From Ovoidimarina sp039190895 (GTDB lineage Bacteria; Pseudomonadota; Alphaproteobacteria; Rhodobacterales; Rhodobacteraceae), in the NCBI GenBank assembly GCA_039190895.1, contig JBCCXY010000045.1:1-24640 (forward strand): 24,640 bases of DNA, written 5' to 3'. The translations under genes and the position numbers were made by a program. This document shows, one piece after another, positions 8,055-14,330 of the stretch. The notes below the pieces were generated by a model that saw only the letters and a program-made list of their open reading frames with translations, had not been told where the DNA came from and did no database searches. Within the stretch, counting starts at the first letter, position 1; every line of letters starts with the position of its first letter.

Positions 8055-8350
8055 TAGACCGGCATCCTCAGGATTTCCTGATACGCCTCGACCACCCGGT
8101 CGCGCACCGTAATGGCCGTTTCGACGGCAAGCTGCGAAGCGGCGAGTGCCTGGACAAGAGCCTGCGGGTCCGCTTCGCCGATCATTGAGGCCTTGGCGGT
8201 TTCTTCGCCCTCGCGCAGCGTTTCGGCAAAGTTGAGCGCCGTGTCCAGCAGCGCCTCACCTGGGTTGTCCCCCGGGGGCGCGGCGGTGGCGGGCGTCACC
8301 CCGGGCAGGCCGCCATATCCCTTGGCGGCAAGAGTTGATGTCATATCCAT
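8054..8350 (-). CDS. fliE: Flagellar hook-basal body protein FliE
   Basis: FliE joins the MS-ring to the rod and is among the first exported subunits. The 98-residue product fits the family: a variable, flexible N-terminus (Gly/Pro/Ala-rich, about 1-32) followed by two helices. The C-terminal helix shows QALAASQLAVETAITVRDRVVEAYQEILRMPV, the typical FliE ending with its final MPV. An alternative ATG lies two codons in (8344). It follows flgC by 11 bp and shares one base with fliQ. Confidence 0.95.
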   Translation of the reverse strand: MDMTSTLAAKGYGGLPGVTPATAAPPGDNPGEALLDTALNFAETLREGEETAKASMIGEADPQALVQALAASQLAVETAITVRDRVVEAYQEILRMPV

Positions 8351-8361
8351 TTCTTGGGTCC

Positions 8362-8754
8362 TCAGCGTCTGAGTAAGTCTAGCAAACCGCGCGACATTTG
8401 CCGCGCCTGGTCAAAAAGCCTCAGGTTGGCTTCGTAACTTCGCTGGGCCTCACGGGCGTCAGCGATTTCGACCACCAGATCGACGTTCGATCCATCATAG
8501 TAGCCGTTTGCATCGGCGAGAGGATGCGCCGGATCATAGATCCGGGCCGTCTCGCGAGGGTCCAGTTGCACTGGACCAGTTCGCACCTTTCCGGTGCGCG
8601 TCCCGCCTTCCACGACCTCTTCAAAAGAGGTGCGCTTGCCGCGGTATCCTGGCGTGTCTTCGTTCGCGATATTTTCAGAGGTGAACCGCAGCCGTTTTGC
8701 CTGCGCCTCCATTCCGCTGCTCGATATGGCCAATGCCTGAAGGAGATCGCTCAT
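8362..8754 (-). CDS. flgC: Flagellar proximal rod protein FlgC
   Basis: FlgC is a proximal rod subunit. The 130-residue length is typical. The N-terminal segment AISSSGMEAQAKRLRFTSENIANEDTPGYR (residues about 9-38) is the rod-protein signature. The C-terminal helix with VVEIADAREAQRSYEANLRLFDQA completes the coiled-coil pair. The ATG follows the flgB TAA with no spacing (TAAATG), so translational coupling is likely. A GGAG-like site lies within the end of flgB. Confidence 0.96.
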   Translation of the reverse strand: MSDLLQALAISSSGMEAQAKRLRFTSENIANEDTPGYRGKRTSFEEVVEGGTRTGKVRTGPVQLDPRETARIYDPAHPLADANGYYDGSNVDLVVEIADAREAQRSYEANLRLFDQARQMSRGLLDLLRR

Positions 8755-9144
8755 TTACCGACGACCCCCCACTGCTGTGCGCATCAGGTCGAGCGAGTTC
8801 TTGTAGACCGCGAGCGCCATATCGTGGGTCTGGCGCACCTCGGCCGATTTCATCATCTCGGTTTCGACGGAGACGGTGTTTCCGTTTGGCGACGGCTCTG
8901 CATGGCTGTCGAGCATCATCTTAGCGGTGCTTTGCGGCTCTGGCGCCGTCATGTGTCCGGGGCGCGTGGTACGCTGGGGCATCGTCGCGGGGGATTGATA
9001 GACCTCGGCAAACGGGACGAGGTCTTTCGCGCGGTAACCCGGCGTATCGGCATTCGCGACATTGCGCGCGATCTCGGTCTGGCGCGCACTGGCATGTCGC
9101 GCCAATTCCTGTGAAATCCTAAGGATTTCGGCCATATCTGACAT
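8755..9144 (-). CDS. flgB: Flagellar proximal rod protein FlgB, first gene of the rod operon
   Basis: FlgB is the most proximal rod subunit. The 129-residue product has the signature RNVANADTPGYRAKDLVPF near residues 27-45 and a C-terminal helix (SAEVRQTHDMALAVYKNSLDLMRTAVG). It is the first of nine same-strand genes, flgB-flgC-fliE-fliQ-flgF-flgG-flgA-flgH-fliL, whose gaps are never above 18 bp. A GAGGGAGAAG Shine-Dalgarno sequence precedes the ATG. The 80-bp gap to the divergent fliI must hold the operon's promoter. Confidence 0.96.
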   Translation of the reverse strand: MSDMAEILRISQELARHASARQTEIARNVANADTPGYRAKDLVPFAEVYQSPATMPQRTTRPGHMTAPEPQSTAKMMLDSHAEPSPNGNTVSVETEMMKSAEVRQTHDMALAVYKNSLDLMRTAVGGRR

Positions 9145-9224
9145 CGGGGCTTCTCCCTCGAACGGTTACACCCGGTCTTAACGGCGATTCCTTTAGAAAC
9201 AGTGTGTCGCCAATTGGAGAACCC
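9145..9224. promoter_or_regulatory. Divergent promoter region between flgB and fliI
   Basis: These 80 bp separate the flgB operon (-) from fliI (+), so both promoters should lie here. TTAC at 9065+100 (9165-9168) and TTAAC at 9177-9181 are separated by eight bases. This resembles the alphaproteobacterial CtrA pattern TTAA-N7-TTAAC but has one base too many, so it is only suggestive. No good -35/-10 pair was recognised. Confidence 0.4.
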
Positions 9225-10541
9225 ATGCCCGCTTCCCTGATCCAGCGCCTGTCGGCGGAACTGCAGGCCACGCCTGTCGCCCGACAAATCGGTCGAATTC
9301 AGGGGCTTAATGCGGGCCGGGTGACGGTCAAAGGGCTTGAGAAAGTGGCCCGTCCGGGGGATCGGGTGACCCTGCCGGGAGAGGCGGCGGGGGGTGAGGT
9401 GATCTCTCTCGACGCCGATTCGGTAACCGTGTTGCCCGAGGTTTCTGTGGACGGGCTCAGCCTTGACGGGCCGGTGTTGCTGGATGGCCCACCGTCGATC
9501 TGGCCGGATGATTGCTGGCTGGGCCGGGTGGTGGACCCGAATGGCGAGGCGCTGGATGGGCGGGTGATTACCAAGGGTGCGGTGGCGCGCCCGCTGGCGC
9601 CGGAGCCGATGAACCCCGCTGAGCGGCGGGGGTTGGGCAAGCGGATTGCGACGGGGTTGTCGGTGTTCGACACGGTGCTGCCCCTCGTGCGGGGGCAGCG
9701 GATCGGGTTGTTTGCGGGGGCGGGCGTCGGGAAGTCAACGCTGGTGGGTCGGCTGGCCACAGGGGTGGAGGCGGACGTGATTGTCGTCGCTCTGATCGGG
9801 GAGCGGGGGCGGGAGGTGCGGGAGTTTACCGAAGAGATCCTAGGGCCCGACGGGATGCGACGGGCCGTGGTAGTGGCGGCCACGGCGGATCGGTCGCCTT
9901 TGCTGCGGCGGCGATGCGCGGATGCGGCGCTGGCGGTGGCGGAGCATTTTCGGGATCAAGGCAAACATGTGCTGCTGCTGGCGGATTCAGTGACGCGGTA
10001 TGCGGATGCGCACCGCGAGATTGCGCTGCAATCGGGGGAGACGGCGGCGATGCGGGGGCATCCGCCGTCGATGGCGGCGCGGGTGATGGCGCTGGCGGAG
10101 CGGGCGGGGCCCGGGGACGTGGCGACGGCGGGGGATGTTACGGCGATCTTCAGCGTGCTGGTGGCGGGGTCGGATATGGAAGAGCCGGTGGCGGATACGT
10201 TGCGGGGGGTCCTGGACGGGCATGTGGTGCTGAGCAGGGACATTGCGGAGCGGGGCCGGTTTCCGGCGGTGGATGTGGGGCGGTCCGTGTCGCGGTCGCT
10301 GCCGGGGGCGGCGACGGGGGCGGAGAACGAGGTGATCAACGCGGTGCGGGCGAGCCTGGGGCTGTATGAGCGGAACGAGATGATGGTTCGGTCGGGGCTG
10401 TATACTCCGGGGAGCGATGCGGCGCTGGATGAGGCGATCCGGATGTGGCCCGGGCTGGATGCTTTCTTTGCGAGCCGGTCGGATGGGGTGGAGGAGAGTT
10501 TTGCCCGGTTGGGGCAGGTGATTGCGCCGTTGCAGGAATAG
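9225..10541 (+). CDS. fliI: Flagellum-specific export ATPase FliI
   Basis: FliI is the hexameric ATPase at the base of the export apparatus, related to F1 beta. With the ATG at 9225 the protein has 438 residues. Walker A GAGVGKST is at about 165-172, ALIGERGREVREF at 189-201, and Walker B VLLLAD at 249-254 followed by SVTRYADAHREI. The ATG has a TTGGAGA Shine-Dalgarno sequence ending five bases upstream. A GTG in frame at 9204 would add seven residues but lacks such a site. It diverges from flgB, stands alone and ends in a strong terminator. No fliJ follows. Codons are markedly G-rich at third positions (ggg, gcg, cgg). Confidence 0.97.
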   Translation: MPASLIQRLSAELQATPVARQIGRIQGLNAGRVTVKGLEKVARPGDRVTLPGEAAGGEVISLDADSVTVLPEVSVDGLSLDGPVLLDGPPSIWPDDCWLGRVVDPNGEALDGRVITKGAVARPLAPEPMNPAERRGLGKRIATGLSVFDTVLPLVRGQRIGLFAGAGVGKSTLVGRLATGVEADVIVVALIGERGREVREFTEEILGPDGMRRAVVVAATADRSPLLRRRCADAALAVAEHFRDQGKHVLLLADSVTRYADAHREIALQSGETAAMRGHPPSMAARVMALAERAGPGDVATAGDVTAIFSVLVAGSDMEEPVADTLRGVLDGHVVLSRDIAERGRFPAVDVGRSVSRSLPGAATGAENEVINAVRASLGLYERNEMMVRSGLYTPGSDAALDEAIRMWPGLDAFFASRSDGVEESFARLGQVIAPLQE

Positions 10542-10564
10542 GGTCCCACAGTGGGACCGCTTTT
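10542..10564 (+). terminator. Intrinsic terminator of fliI
   Basis: A seven-pair stem GGTCCCA/TGGGACC (10542-10548 with 10552-10558) closes a CAG loop and is followed by GCTTTT. It starts directly after the fliI TAG (10539-10541). Confidence 0.85.
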
Positions 10565-10567
10565 AAG

Positions 10568-10598
10568 TTGCTGAAATATGTGTGTAATTTTTTAGCAA
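10568..10598. repeat. AT-rich inverted repeat after the fliI terminator
   Basis: TTGCTGAAA (10568-10576) pairs with TTTTAGCAA (10590-10598), nine pairs including one G-T wobble, around a 13-base AT-rich loop. It stands out in a GC-rich region. Function unknown; it could be a second transcription stop or the remnant of an inserted element. Confidence 0.45.
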
Positions 10599-10610
10599 GG
10601 GTTTCTGGGG

Positions 10611-10649
10611 GCCGCTCATCGAGCTCTTGCGAGCTCGCCTCGCTTTGCG
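10611..10649 (+). terminator. 3'-end hairpin element, copy B (TTGC loop, CTCGCTTT tail)
   Basis: A perfect seven-pair stem CGAGCTC/GAGCTCG (10620-10626 with 10631-10637) closes a TTGC loop, followed by CCTCGCTTT. It is nearly identical to copy A at 4583. The one change in the stem (A to G at the loop end) turns a mismatch into a pair. It is downstream of fliI, behind the ordinary terminator. Confidence 0.55.
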
Positions 10650-10660
10650 CCCTTGTGGTG

Positions 10661-10709
10661 GGGTTTGCGACAGTGGATGGCGGGGGTGCCGGGGTGAACC
10701 CCGGGCTAC
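10661..10709 (+). repeat. 49-bp direct repeat, copy 1
   Basis: It matches 10838-10886 at 46 of 49 positions. Its right part is the REP-like palindrome at 10689-10709; its left 28 bases are a conserved flank without a clear palindrome. The copies start 177 bp apart. Confidence 0.9.
10689..10709 (-). repeat. REP-like palindrome 1 (GTAG head)
   Basis: Read on the - strand it begins GTAG, then has a CCGGGGT/ACCCCGG stem (10689-10695 with 10698-10704) with a two-base loop. An eighth position next to the head is mismatched. The GTAG head followed by a palindrome is the architecture of bacterial REP elements mobilised by REP-associated tyrosine transposases. Confidence 0.65.
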
Positions 10710-10767
10710 GGTTGGGGGCCGCGCGGCTTTGAGGGTTCGGGTGGTTCGTGGGTGTCTTGGGGTGGAC

Positions 10768-10790
10768 GGTGCGCTGGAAGCGCACCCTAC
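10768..10790 (-). repeat. REP-like palindrome 2 (GTAG head)
   Basis: Read on the - strand it begins GTAG, then has an eight-pair stem GGTGCGCT/AGCGCACC with a TCC loop (stem arms at 10768-10775 and 10779-10786). The stem sequence differs wholly from element 1, but the layout is the same: four-base head, eight-base arms, short loop. Confidence 0.65.
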
Positions 10791-10802
10791 GGTGGTAGGA
10801 GT

Positions 10803-10825
10803 GGTGGGCAGATTGCCCACCTTAC
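10803..10825 (-). repeat. REP-like palindrome 3 (GTAA head)
   Basis: Read on the - strand it begins GTAA, then has an eight-pair stem GGTGGGCA/TGCCCACC with an ATC loop (arms at 10803-10810 and 10814-10821). It has the same geometry as element 2, with one change in the head. Confidence 0.65.
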
Positions 10826-10837
10826 TCACCTTTGCGG

Positions 10838-10886
10838 GGGTTTGCGACAGTGGTTGGTGGGGGTGCCGGGGTGAACCCCGGCCTAC
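10838..10886 (+). repeat. 49-bp direct repeat, copy 2
   Basis: Second copy of the 10661-10709 repeat, with three differences. One of them (G to C at the palindrome edge) adds an eighth pair to the stem of the contained REP-like element. Confidence 0.9.
10865..10886 (-). repeat. REP-like palindrome 4 (GTAG head)
   Basis: Read on the - strand it begins GTAG, then has an eight-pair stem GCCGGGGT/ACCCCGGC with a TC loop (arms at 10865-10872 and 10875-10882). It lies within the second 49-bp repeat and ends six bases before the DUF1217 gene's stop codon. Confidence 0.65.
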
Positions 10887-10892
10887 CGGGTA

Positions 10893-11711
10893 TTAGAGGA
10901 TTAGGCCTCCGGTGCCGGCGCTGCCTTGTAGCAGGGCGAGGGCGGCGGAGCCTCGGGTGGTGGGGGAGAAGCCGACGTTTTGAAGTTCAGACTGGGCGAG
11001 GAAGCGGTCTCGCAGGCTGTCCAGTTTCTCGGGGTCAGAGAACTGGGCGACGGTGGTGTCGCCGAAGAAGGCGGCGGCTTTTTCGCGGAAGAGTTCGAGT
11101 TGGCGGTCGAGGTTCAGGGTGCCGACGGTGATTGGCAGCGAGAACGCTTTCTCGAACACCGTTCGCAGCGACGGCGTGGCCATGATGGTGAACCAGTTCG
11201 CTTCGTCCGATAGTTCCCGCTCAAGCAAACCGCCGAGGTCGCGGTCGAGCGCCAGCGCGGTGCGCATGTCGGGTTGGGCGTTGCCGACGGCCACCTCGAA
11301 TTGGCGGTTGCGGTAGAGCGTGGTGATCTCGGACGCGAAGCTGCTGAGCTGGGTGTTGGGCGGGCTGAGGTCGAAGCCGAACGCTTCACTCATCGCCAGA
11401 TAGCGCTTGTCGCTGAGGCGGTTGGCGAGGCTTTCGGGGTCGATGGTGCCCTGGTCCAGAACCTCTCGGATATAGGCCTTGGCGTCGATGTCGTCGTCGA
11501 GCCCGAAGGCCCCCAGCGCCACTTGCATCAACTGCCGGTCATCGACGAGGTCTTGCGCGGACGTTATCTTGCCGATGTTCTCTTCAAAATACGTGATCTG
11601 CCGATCAAGCGCGGGGGACTCGCGAAACGCGGCCTCCTGGGTGTCGCGGGTCTGTGTCAGGAACGTCCAACCGGCGATACCGGCGAAGGGAACGACGGGC
11701 TGAAAGGTCAT
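10893..11711 (-). CDS. DUF1217-family protein of the flagellin operon
   Basis: This 272-residue soluble protein has no signal peptide or membrane segment. It reads as a DUF1217 protein, a family of unknown function found beside flagellar genes in alphaproteobacteria. Its start FQPVVPFAGIAGWTFL and the later repeated helices (for example DPESLANRLSDKRYLAMSEAFGF near residues 91-113) suit that family, but I am working from recall. It is the last gene of flaF-flbT-DUF1217; its ATG overlaps the flbT stop by four bases. Role inferred: flagellar assembly or regulation. It ends next to the REP-like cluster, facing fliI. Confidence 0.85.
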   Translation of the reverse strand: MTFQPVVPFAGIAGWTFLTQTRDTQEAAFRESPALDRQITYFEENIGKITSAQDLVDDRQLMQVALGAFGLDDDIDAKAYIREVLDQGTIDPESLANRLSDKRYLAMSEAFGFDLSPPNTQLSSFASEITTLYRNRQFEVAVGNAQPDMRTALALDRDLGGLLERELSDEANWFTIMATPSLRTVFEKAFSLPITVGTLNLDRQLELFREKAAAFFGDTTVAQFSDPEKLDSLRDRFLAQSELQNVGFSPTTRGSAALALLQGSAGTGGLIL

Positions 11712-12115
11712 GCCTGGCCCGAGGCGGCCAGAAGCCTCTCTTCCCGCGGCAGAAGCGTGCGCAGGGCGCGGAGGGCCTGGTAGAATTGCTCGGACGTCAC
11801 GGCCGATGTCGCGGTGTCGAGCGTCTCGCGGCTCTCGGGATCCTGAAAGACCTGACTGAGCTGCTCGATCCCGCGCAGAAGTTGCATGCGCGCGTCGTCG
11901 GGCGGCACATCGCCCGACAGCACAAGCTGCGCAATGTAGCAGACGCGCCGGACGGGGGTCGTGACCTCGTCCGGGTGGATCGCGTCGCGCAGGCGCAGGA
12001 TGTTGGCGTTGGGCGACATGATGGTCATCCGCGTCCGCCGGTCGCCGTTTTCGATAACGGCGCCGTTGATGAGGACGCGTTCTTTTGGCCCAAGCTTGAG
12101 GACAAGCCCGCTCAT
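11708..12115 (-). CDS. flbT: Flagellin synthesis regulator FlbT
   Basis: FlbT is a small post-transcriptional regulator. In Caulobacter it binds the flagellin mRNA leader and lowers its stability until the hook is finished. The 135-residue product has the family N-terminus LVLKLGPKERVLINGAVIENGDRR and the central TPVRRVCYIAQLVLSGD segment (about residues 53-69). It overlaps flaF and the DUF1217 gene by four bases each, so the three are probably translated together. Its likely target, the leader of fliC, lies about 2 kb away at 14153-14190. Confidence 0.93.
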   Translation of the reverse strand: MSGLVLKLGPKERVLINGAVIENGDRRTRMTIMSPNANILRLRDAIHPDEVTTPVRRVCYIAQLVLSGDVPPDDARMQLLRGIEQLSQVFQDPESRETLDTATSAVTSEQFYQALRALRTLLPREERLLAASGQA

Positions 12116-12513
12116 ACCGCGCCCACCTTCTTCGACGCGTCGGTGGCGTCGCGTTCGCGCAGGGCCTTCATCATGATGCTGTTCAGATCGATCAGCTCGG
12201 TCGCATCGGCCTTGCCGCGCAGGACCTCGGCCGTGTGTTTGCCGGTAAACTCGGCAAGGTAGAAGATCTGCGCCCGAAGTTGCTTGGGCAGGGCATTGGC
12301 GGGGTCGGCCACGCTTGCGGCCAACAGCGTCCAGAGGCGACCGTTTTGGTGCAGGGCCTGGACAAGTTTGGGATGCGCAGAAGGTCCGCCCGCCTGGGCG
12401 ATCTTCATGGCGCGGGTCACTTGGGCGAATGCCTCGGCTTCGTTGCCGCGCGGCGTTCTCACCGGTGCCCCGGGGGAGGCGTAGGCCATTCGGGCCTGAT
12501 CAACAGCGTTCAC
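12112..12513 (-). CDS. flaF: Flagellin synthesis regulator FlaF
   Basis: FlaF acts with FlbT in controlling flagellin production; in Caulobacter it is needed for flagellin to be made, opposing FlbT. The 133-residue product starts with GTG behind an AAGGAG Shine-Dalgarno sequence six bases upstream. Family features are an early MAYASPGAPVRTPRG segment, NGRLWTLLAASVADPANALP near residues 57-76, and a helical LRAQIFYLAEFTGKHT segment. It lies 94 bp after the flagellin gene, with a large hairpin in the gap, and overlaps flbT by four bases. Confidence 0.93.
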   Translation of the reverse strand: MNAVDQARMAYASPGAPVRTPRGNEAEAFAQVTRAMKIAQAGGPSAHPKLVQALHQNGRLWTLLAASVADPANALPKQLRAQIFYLAEFTGKHTAEVLRGKADATELIDLNSIMMKALRERDATDASKKVGAV

Positions 12514-12567
12514 GTCAGCTCCTTCCGTGACGGGTAGCCCCTAAGTCAGGGCGTCGGGAAGTCAGGC

Positions 12568-12597
12568 GGGGCCAGTGCCAGCAGCGGCGCTGGCCCC
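12568..12597. terminator. Large hairpin between fliC and flaF
   Basis: Twelve-base arms (12568-12579 and 12586-12597; GGGGCCAG paired to CTGGCCCC plus four more positions) close a six-base loop. In the fliC mRNA one pair becomes an A-C mismatch. The hairpin starts 10 bases past the fliC stop codon. No T-run follows on the - strand, so it may protect the flagellin mRNA 3' end or weaken read-through into flaF-flbT rather than stop transcription fully. Confidence 0.6.
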
Positions 12598-12607
12598 ACC
12601 CTTAGGC

Positions 12608-14152
12608 TTATCTGAACAGCGTCAGGATCGACTGCGGCTGCTGGTTTGCAATCGACAGCGACTGGATGCCCAGCTGCTGCTGCACCTGCAGCGCCTGGAG
12701 GCGGGCCGAGGCCGCTTCCATGTCGGCATCGACGAGCGAGCCGATACCCGCCTTCAGCGAGTCGGTCAGGTTCAGCACGAACTCTGCCTGCAGTTCGATC
12801 CGGCCCTGGACCGAACCGAACGAGGCGGCCGCGTCAATGGCGACGTCGATCAGCGATTCGATCGTGTTGAGCGCGTTGCCCGCCGACGTGCTGGACTCGA
12901 CGTTCAGCGTCTCAAGACCGAACAGACCGCCCGAGGCCGTGCCGCCTTCAGTACCGACAACAAGAAGTTCCGTTGCATTTGCGGAAGCATTGTCGATCTT
13001 GAGGATGAAGTTGCCCGACGTCTCATCCTGTTCAAGTCGCGTCGTGATGCCGTCAATGGTTCCACCACCTATGGCAGCTTGCAAGCCCTTCGCGACATCT
13101 TCGAAATTCTCGTTCGGACCTGCAATGTAACGGTAAGTTTCACCGCCAAAAGACACCTCGAACCCTTCGCCGTCCTGCACAGGAACCGCGCTATTGAACG
13201 TCAAGTTTTCCGCACGCTCATCGATCACGCTTGTTGTGCCGACACCGTTAGTGACTGCACCACCGTTCACTTCCGTCACCTGCTGACCGGTCACGCCGCT
13301 TTCAGCATCGATTGTAACGTTAGCCGTATCGAACGAACGCGTAGATGTGATTGTGATCGCTGCACCCGTTGCGCTCGCAGAGATACCGTCGATGTTCAGA
13401 GCGTTGATCCGAGCCGCTACCTGGCCCGCAGCGTTATCTTGGTCGCCCGTCAAGTCTCCTGCGGCAAAGCTCGTTGCAACACCGCCGATAGTCAGGCCCA
13501 ACGTTGCGTTTGCCGCTGCATAGTCGGCGTTACTTGCTAACGTCAAAACAGCGGTGTTGCCATCGGCATTCAACGAACCCGTAGTTGCATCGCTGGCATC
13601 CACAATGGTTGCCAAGGCGCGGGACGTTGGCCCGACCGTACCAGCGGCAGATGTCAGGTCTTGCCGGCTTACGGTGATCTCGTTTGCCGTGACCTGGCCG
13701 TCTGCGCCACGGGCCAGCGACCCAAGGATGTTGGCGTCCTCGGCTCCTTTCACGAGGTTCAGGCCGTTGAACTGGGCCGTTTCGACGATCGAGTTGATCT
13801 GGTCCTTCAGGGCGTCGATGTCGACCTGGATCTTCGTGCGGTCAACGTTTTCTTCCTGCGCCGCAACGATCTTGCCCTTCATGTCGGTCAATAGGTCGGA
13901 CACCGTTTCCGAAGCCTGACGTGCCACCGAGATGGTCGAATCGCCGAGGTTCAAGCTGTCCGAGATCGCCATGAAGCCGTAGACGTCCGATTCCATGACC
14001 TTCGAGATGGCCCAGATGGCGGAGTTGTCTTTGGCGGTGTTGATAGTTTTGCCGGTGGAAATCTCGCTTTGGGTCTGAGCCAGGTCAGCGTTTACACCGC
14101 GCAGGGTCTGGAGTGCGACCATCGCACTCGTATTTGTCAGAATACTGGACAT
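12608..14152 (-). CDS. fliC: Flagellin, filament subunit
   Basis: The 514-residue flagellin has the conserved D0/D1 ends. N-terminal: SSILTNTSAMVALQTLRGVN, then SEISTGKTINTAKDNSA (residues about 28-44). C-terminal: a long helix ending QLGIQSLSIANQQPQSILTLFR. The middle (about residues 145-425) is Thr/Ala/Asn/Asp-rich and variable, as in surface-exposed D2/D3 domains, and its codons are less GC-rich than the ends. It is clearly longer than the roughly 270-residue Caulobacter flagellins. The ATG follows AGAGGA. Its leader has a GNRA hairpin and a repeated octamer, and a candidate CtrA site lies about 150 bp upstream. It is the only flagellin gene in the window. Confidence 0.96.
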   Translation of the reverse strand: MSSILTNTSAMVALQTLRGVNADLAQTQSEISTGKTINTAKDNSAIWAISKVMESDVYGFMAISDSLNLGDSTISVARQASETVSDLLTDMKGKIVAAQEENVDRTKIQVDIDALKDQINSIVETAQFNGLNLVKGAEDANILGSLARGADGQVTANEITVSRQDLTSAAGTVGPTSRALATIVDASDATTGSLNADGNTAVLTLASNADYAAANATLGLTIGGVATSFAAGDLTGDQDNAAGQVAARINALNIDGISASATGAAITITSTRSFDTANVTIDAESGVTGQQVTEVNGGAVTNGVGTTSVIDERAENLTFNSAVPVQDGEGFEVSFGGETYRYIAGPNENFEDVAKGLQAAIGGGTIDGITTRLEQDETSGNFILKIDNASANATELLVVGTEGGTASGGLFGLETLNVESSTSAGNALNTIESLIDVAIDAAASFGSVQGRIELQAEFVLNLTDSLKAGIGSLVDADMEAASARLQALQVQQQLGIQSLSIANQQPQSILTLFR

Positions 14153-14172
14153 GAGTTCCTCTATGTCATTGA

Positions 14173-14186
14173 GGCGCTTCCGCGCC
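14173..14186 (-). promoter_or_regulatory. GNRA-loop hairpin in the flagellin leader
   Basis: In the mRNA sense GGCGC-GGAA-GCGCC forms a five-pair stem with a GGAA (GNRA) tetraloop, 21-34 bases before the flagellin ATG and just upstream of its Shine-Dalgarno sequence. Given flbT and flaF downstream, it is a plausible site for FlbT control; this is inference. Confidence 0.5.
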
Positions 14187-14203
14187 CGTGGATTTCCCGC
14201 CCC

Positions 14204-14222
14204 TTCAGGCGAAGTTCAGGCG
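14204..14222 (-). repeat. Octamer direct repeat in the flagellin upstream region
   Basis: CGCCTGAA occurs twice on the - strand (14204-14211 and 14215-14222) with a three-base spacer, an 11-bp period. Such one-helical-turn spacing suits a protein-binding site on DNA, or a duplicated leader RNA motif. Confidence 0.5.
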
Positions 14223-14302
14223 CCATTCTGACGAGTGCGGACTGTCTTCGGATCCGCGCCACCCGGTCCTCGAGTGCTGGAGGGAGGCGTAAGCCCGATT
14301 TC

Positions 14303-14317
14303 CTAATTAGATGCTAA
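14303..14317 (-). promoter_or_regulatory. Candidate CtrA site upstream of fliC
   Basis: On the - strand TTAG-N7-TTAG matches the CtrA pattern TTAA-N7-TTAA at three of four bases in each half with exact spacing. It lies about 150 bp before the flagellin start, in the only AT-rich patch of the gap. CtrA controls flagellar genes in Rhodobacterales; whether it binds here is untested. Confidence 0.4.
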
Positions 14318-14330
14318 TGCGTGCCCGGGA

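Noticed and set aside
9204..9224. GTG start for fliI seven codons earlier
   Set aside because: No Shine-Dalgarno sequence precedes it, while the ATG at 9225 has a good one at proper spacing.
10542..10892. CRISPR array
   Set aside because: The repeats are few, differ in stem sequence and have uneven spacing (79, 35 and 62 bp between starts), and no cas gene is near.
12575..13540. 321-codon + strand open frame opposite fliC
   Set aside because: Antisense to flagellin; Arg/Cys-rich without recognisable motifs, and fliC has both conserved ends.
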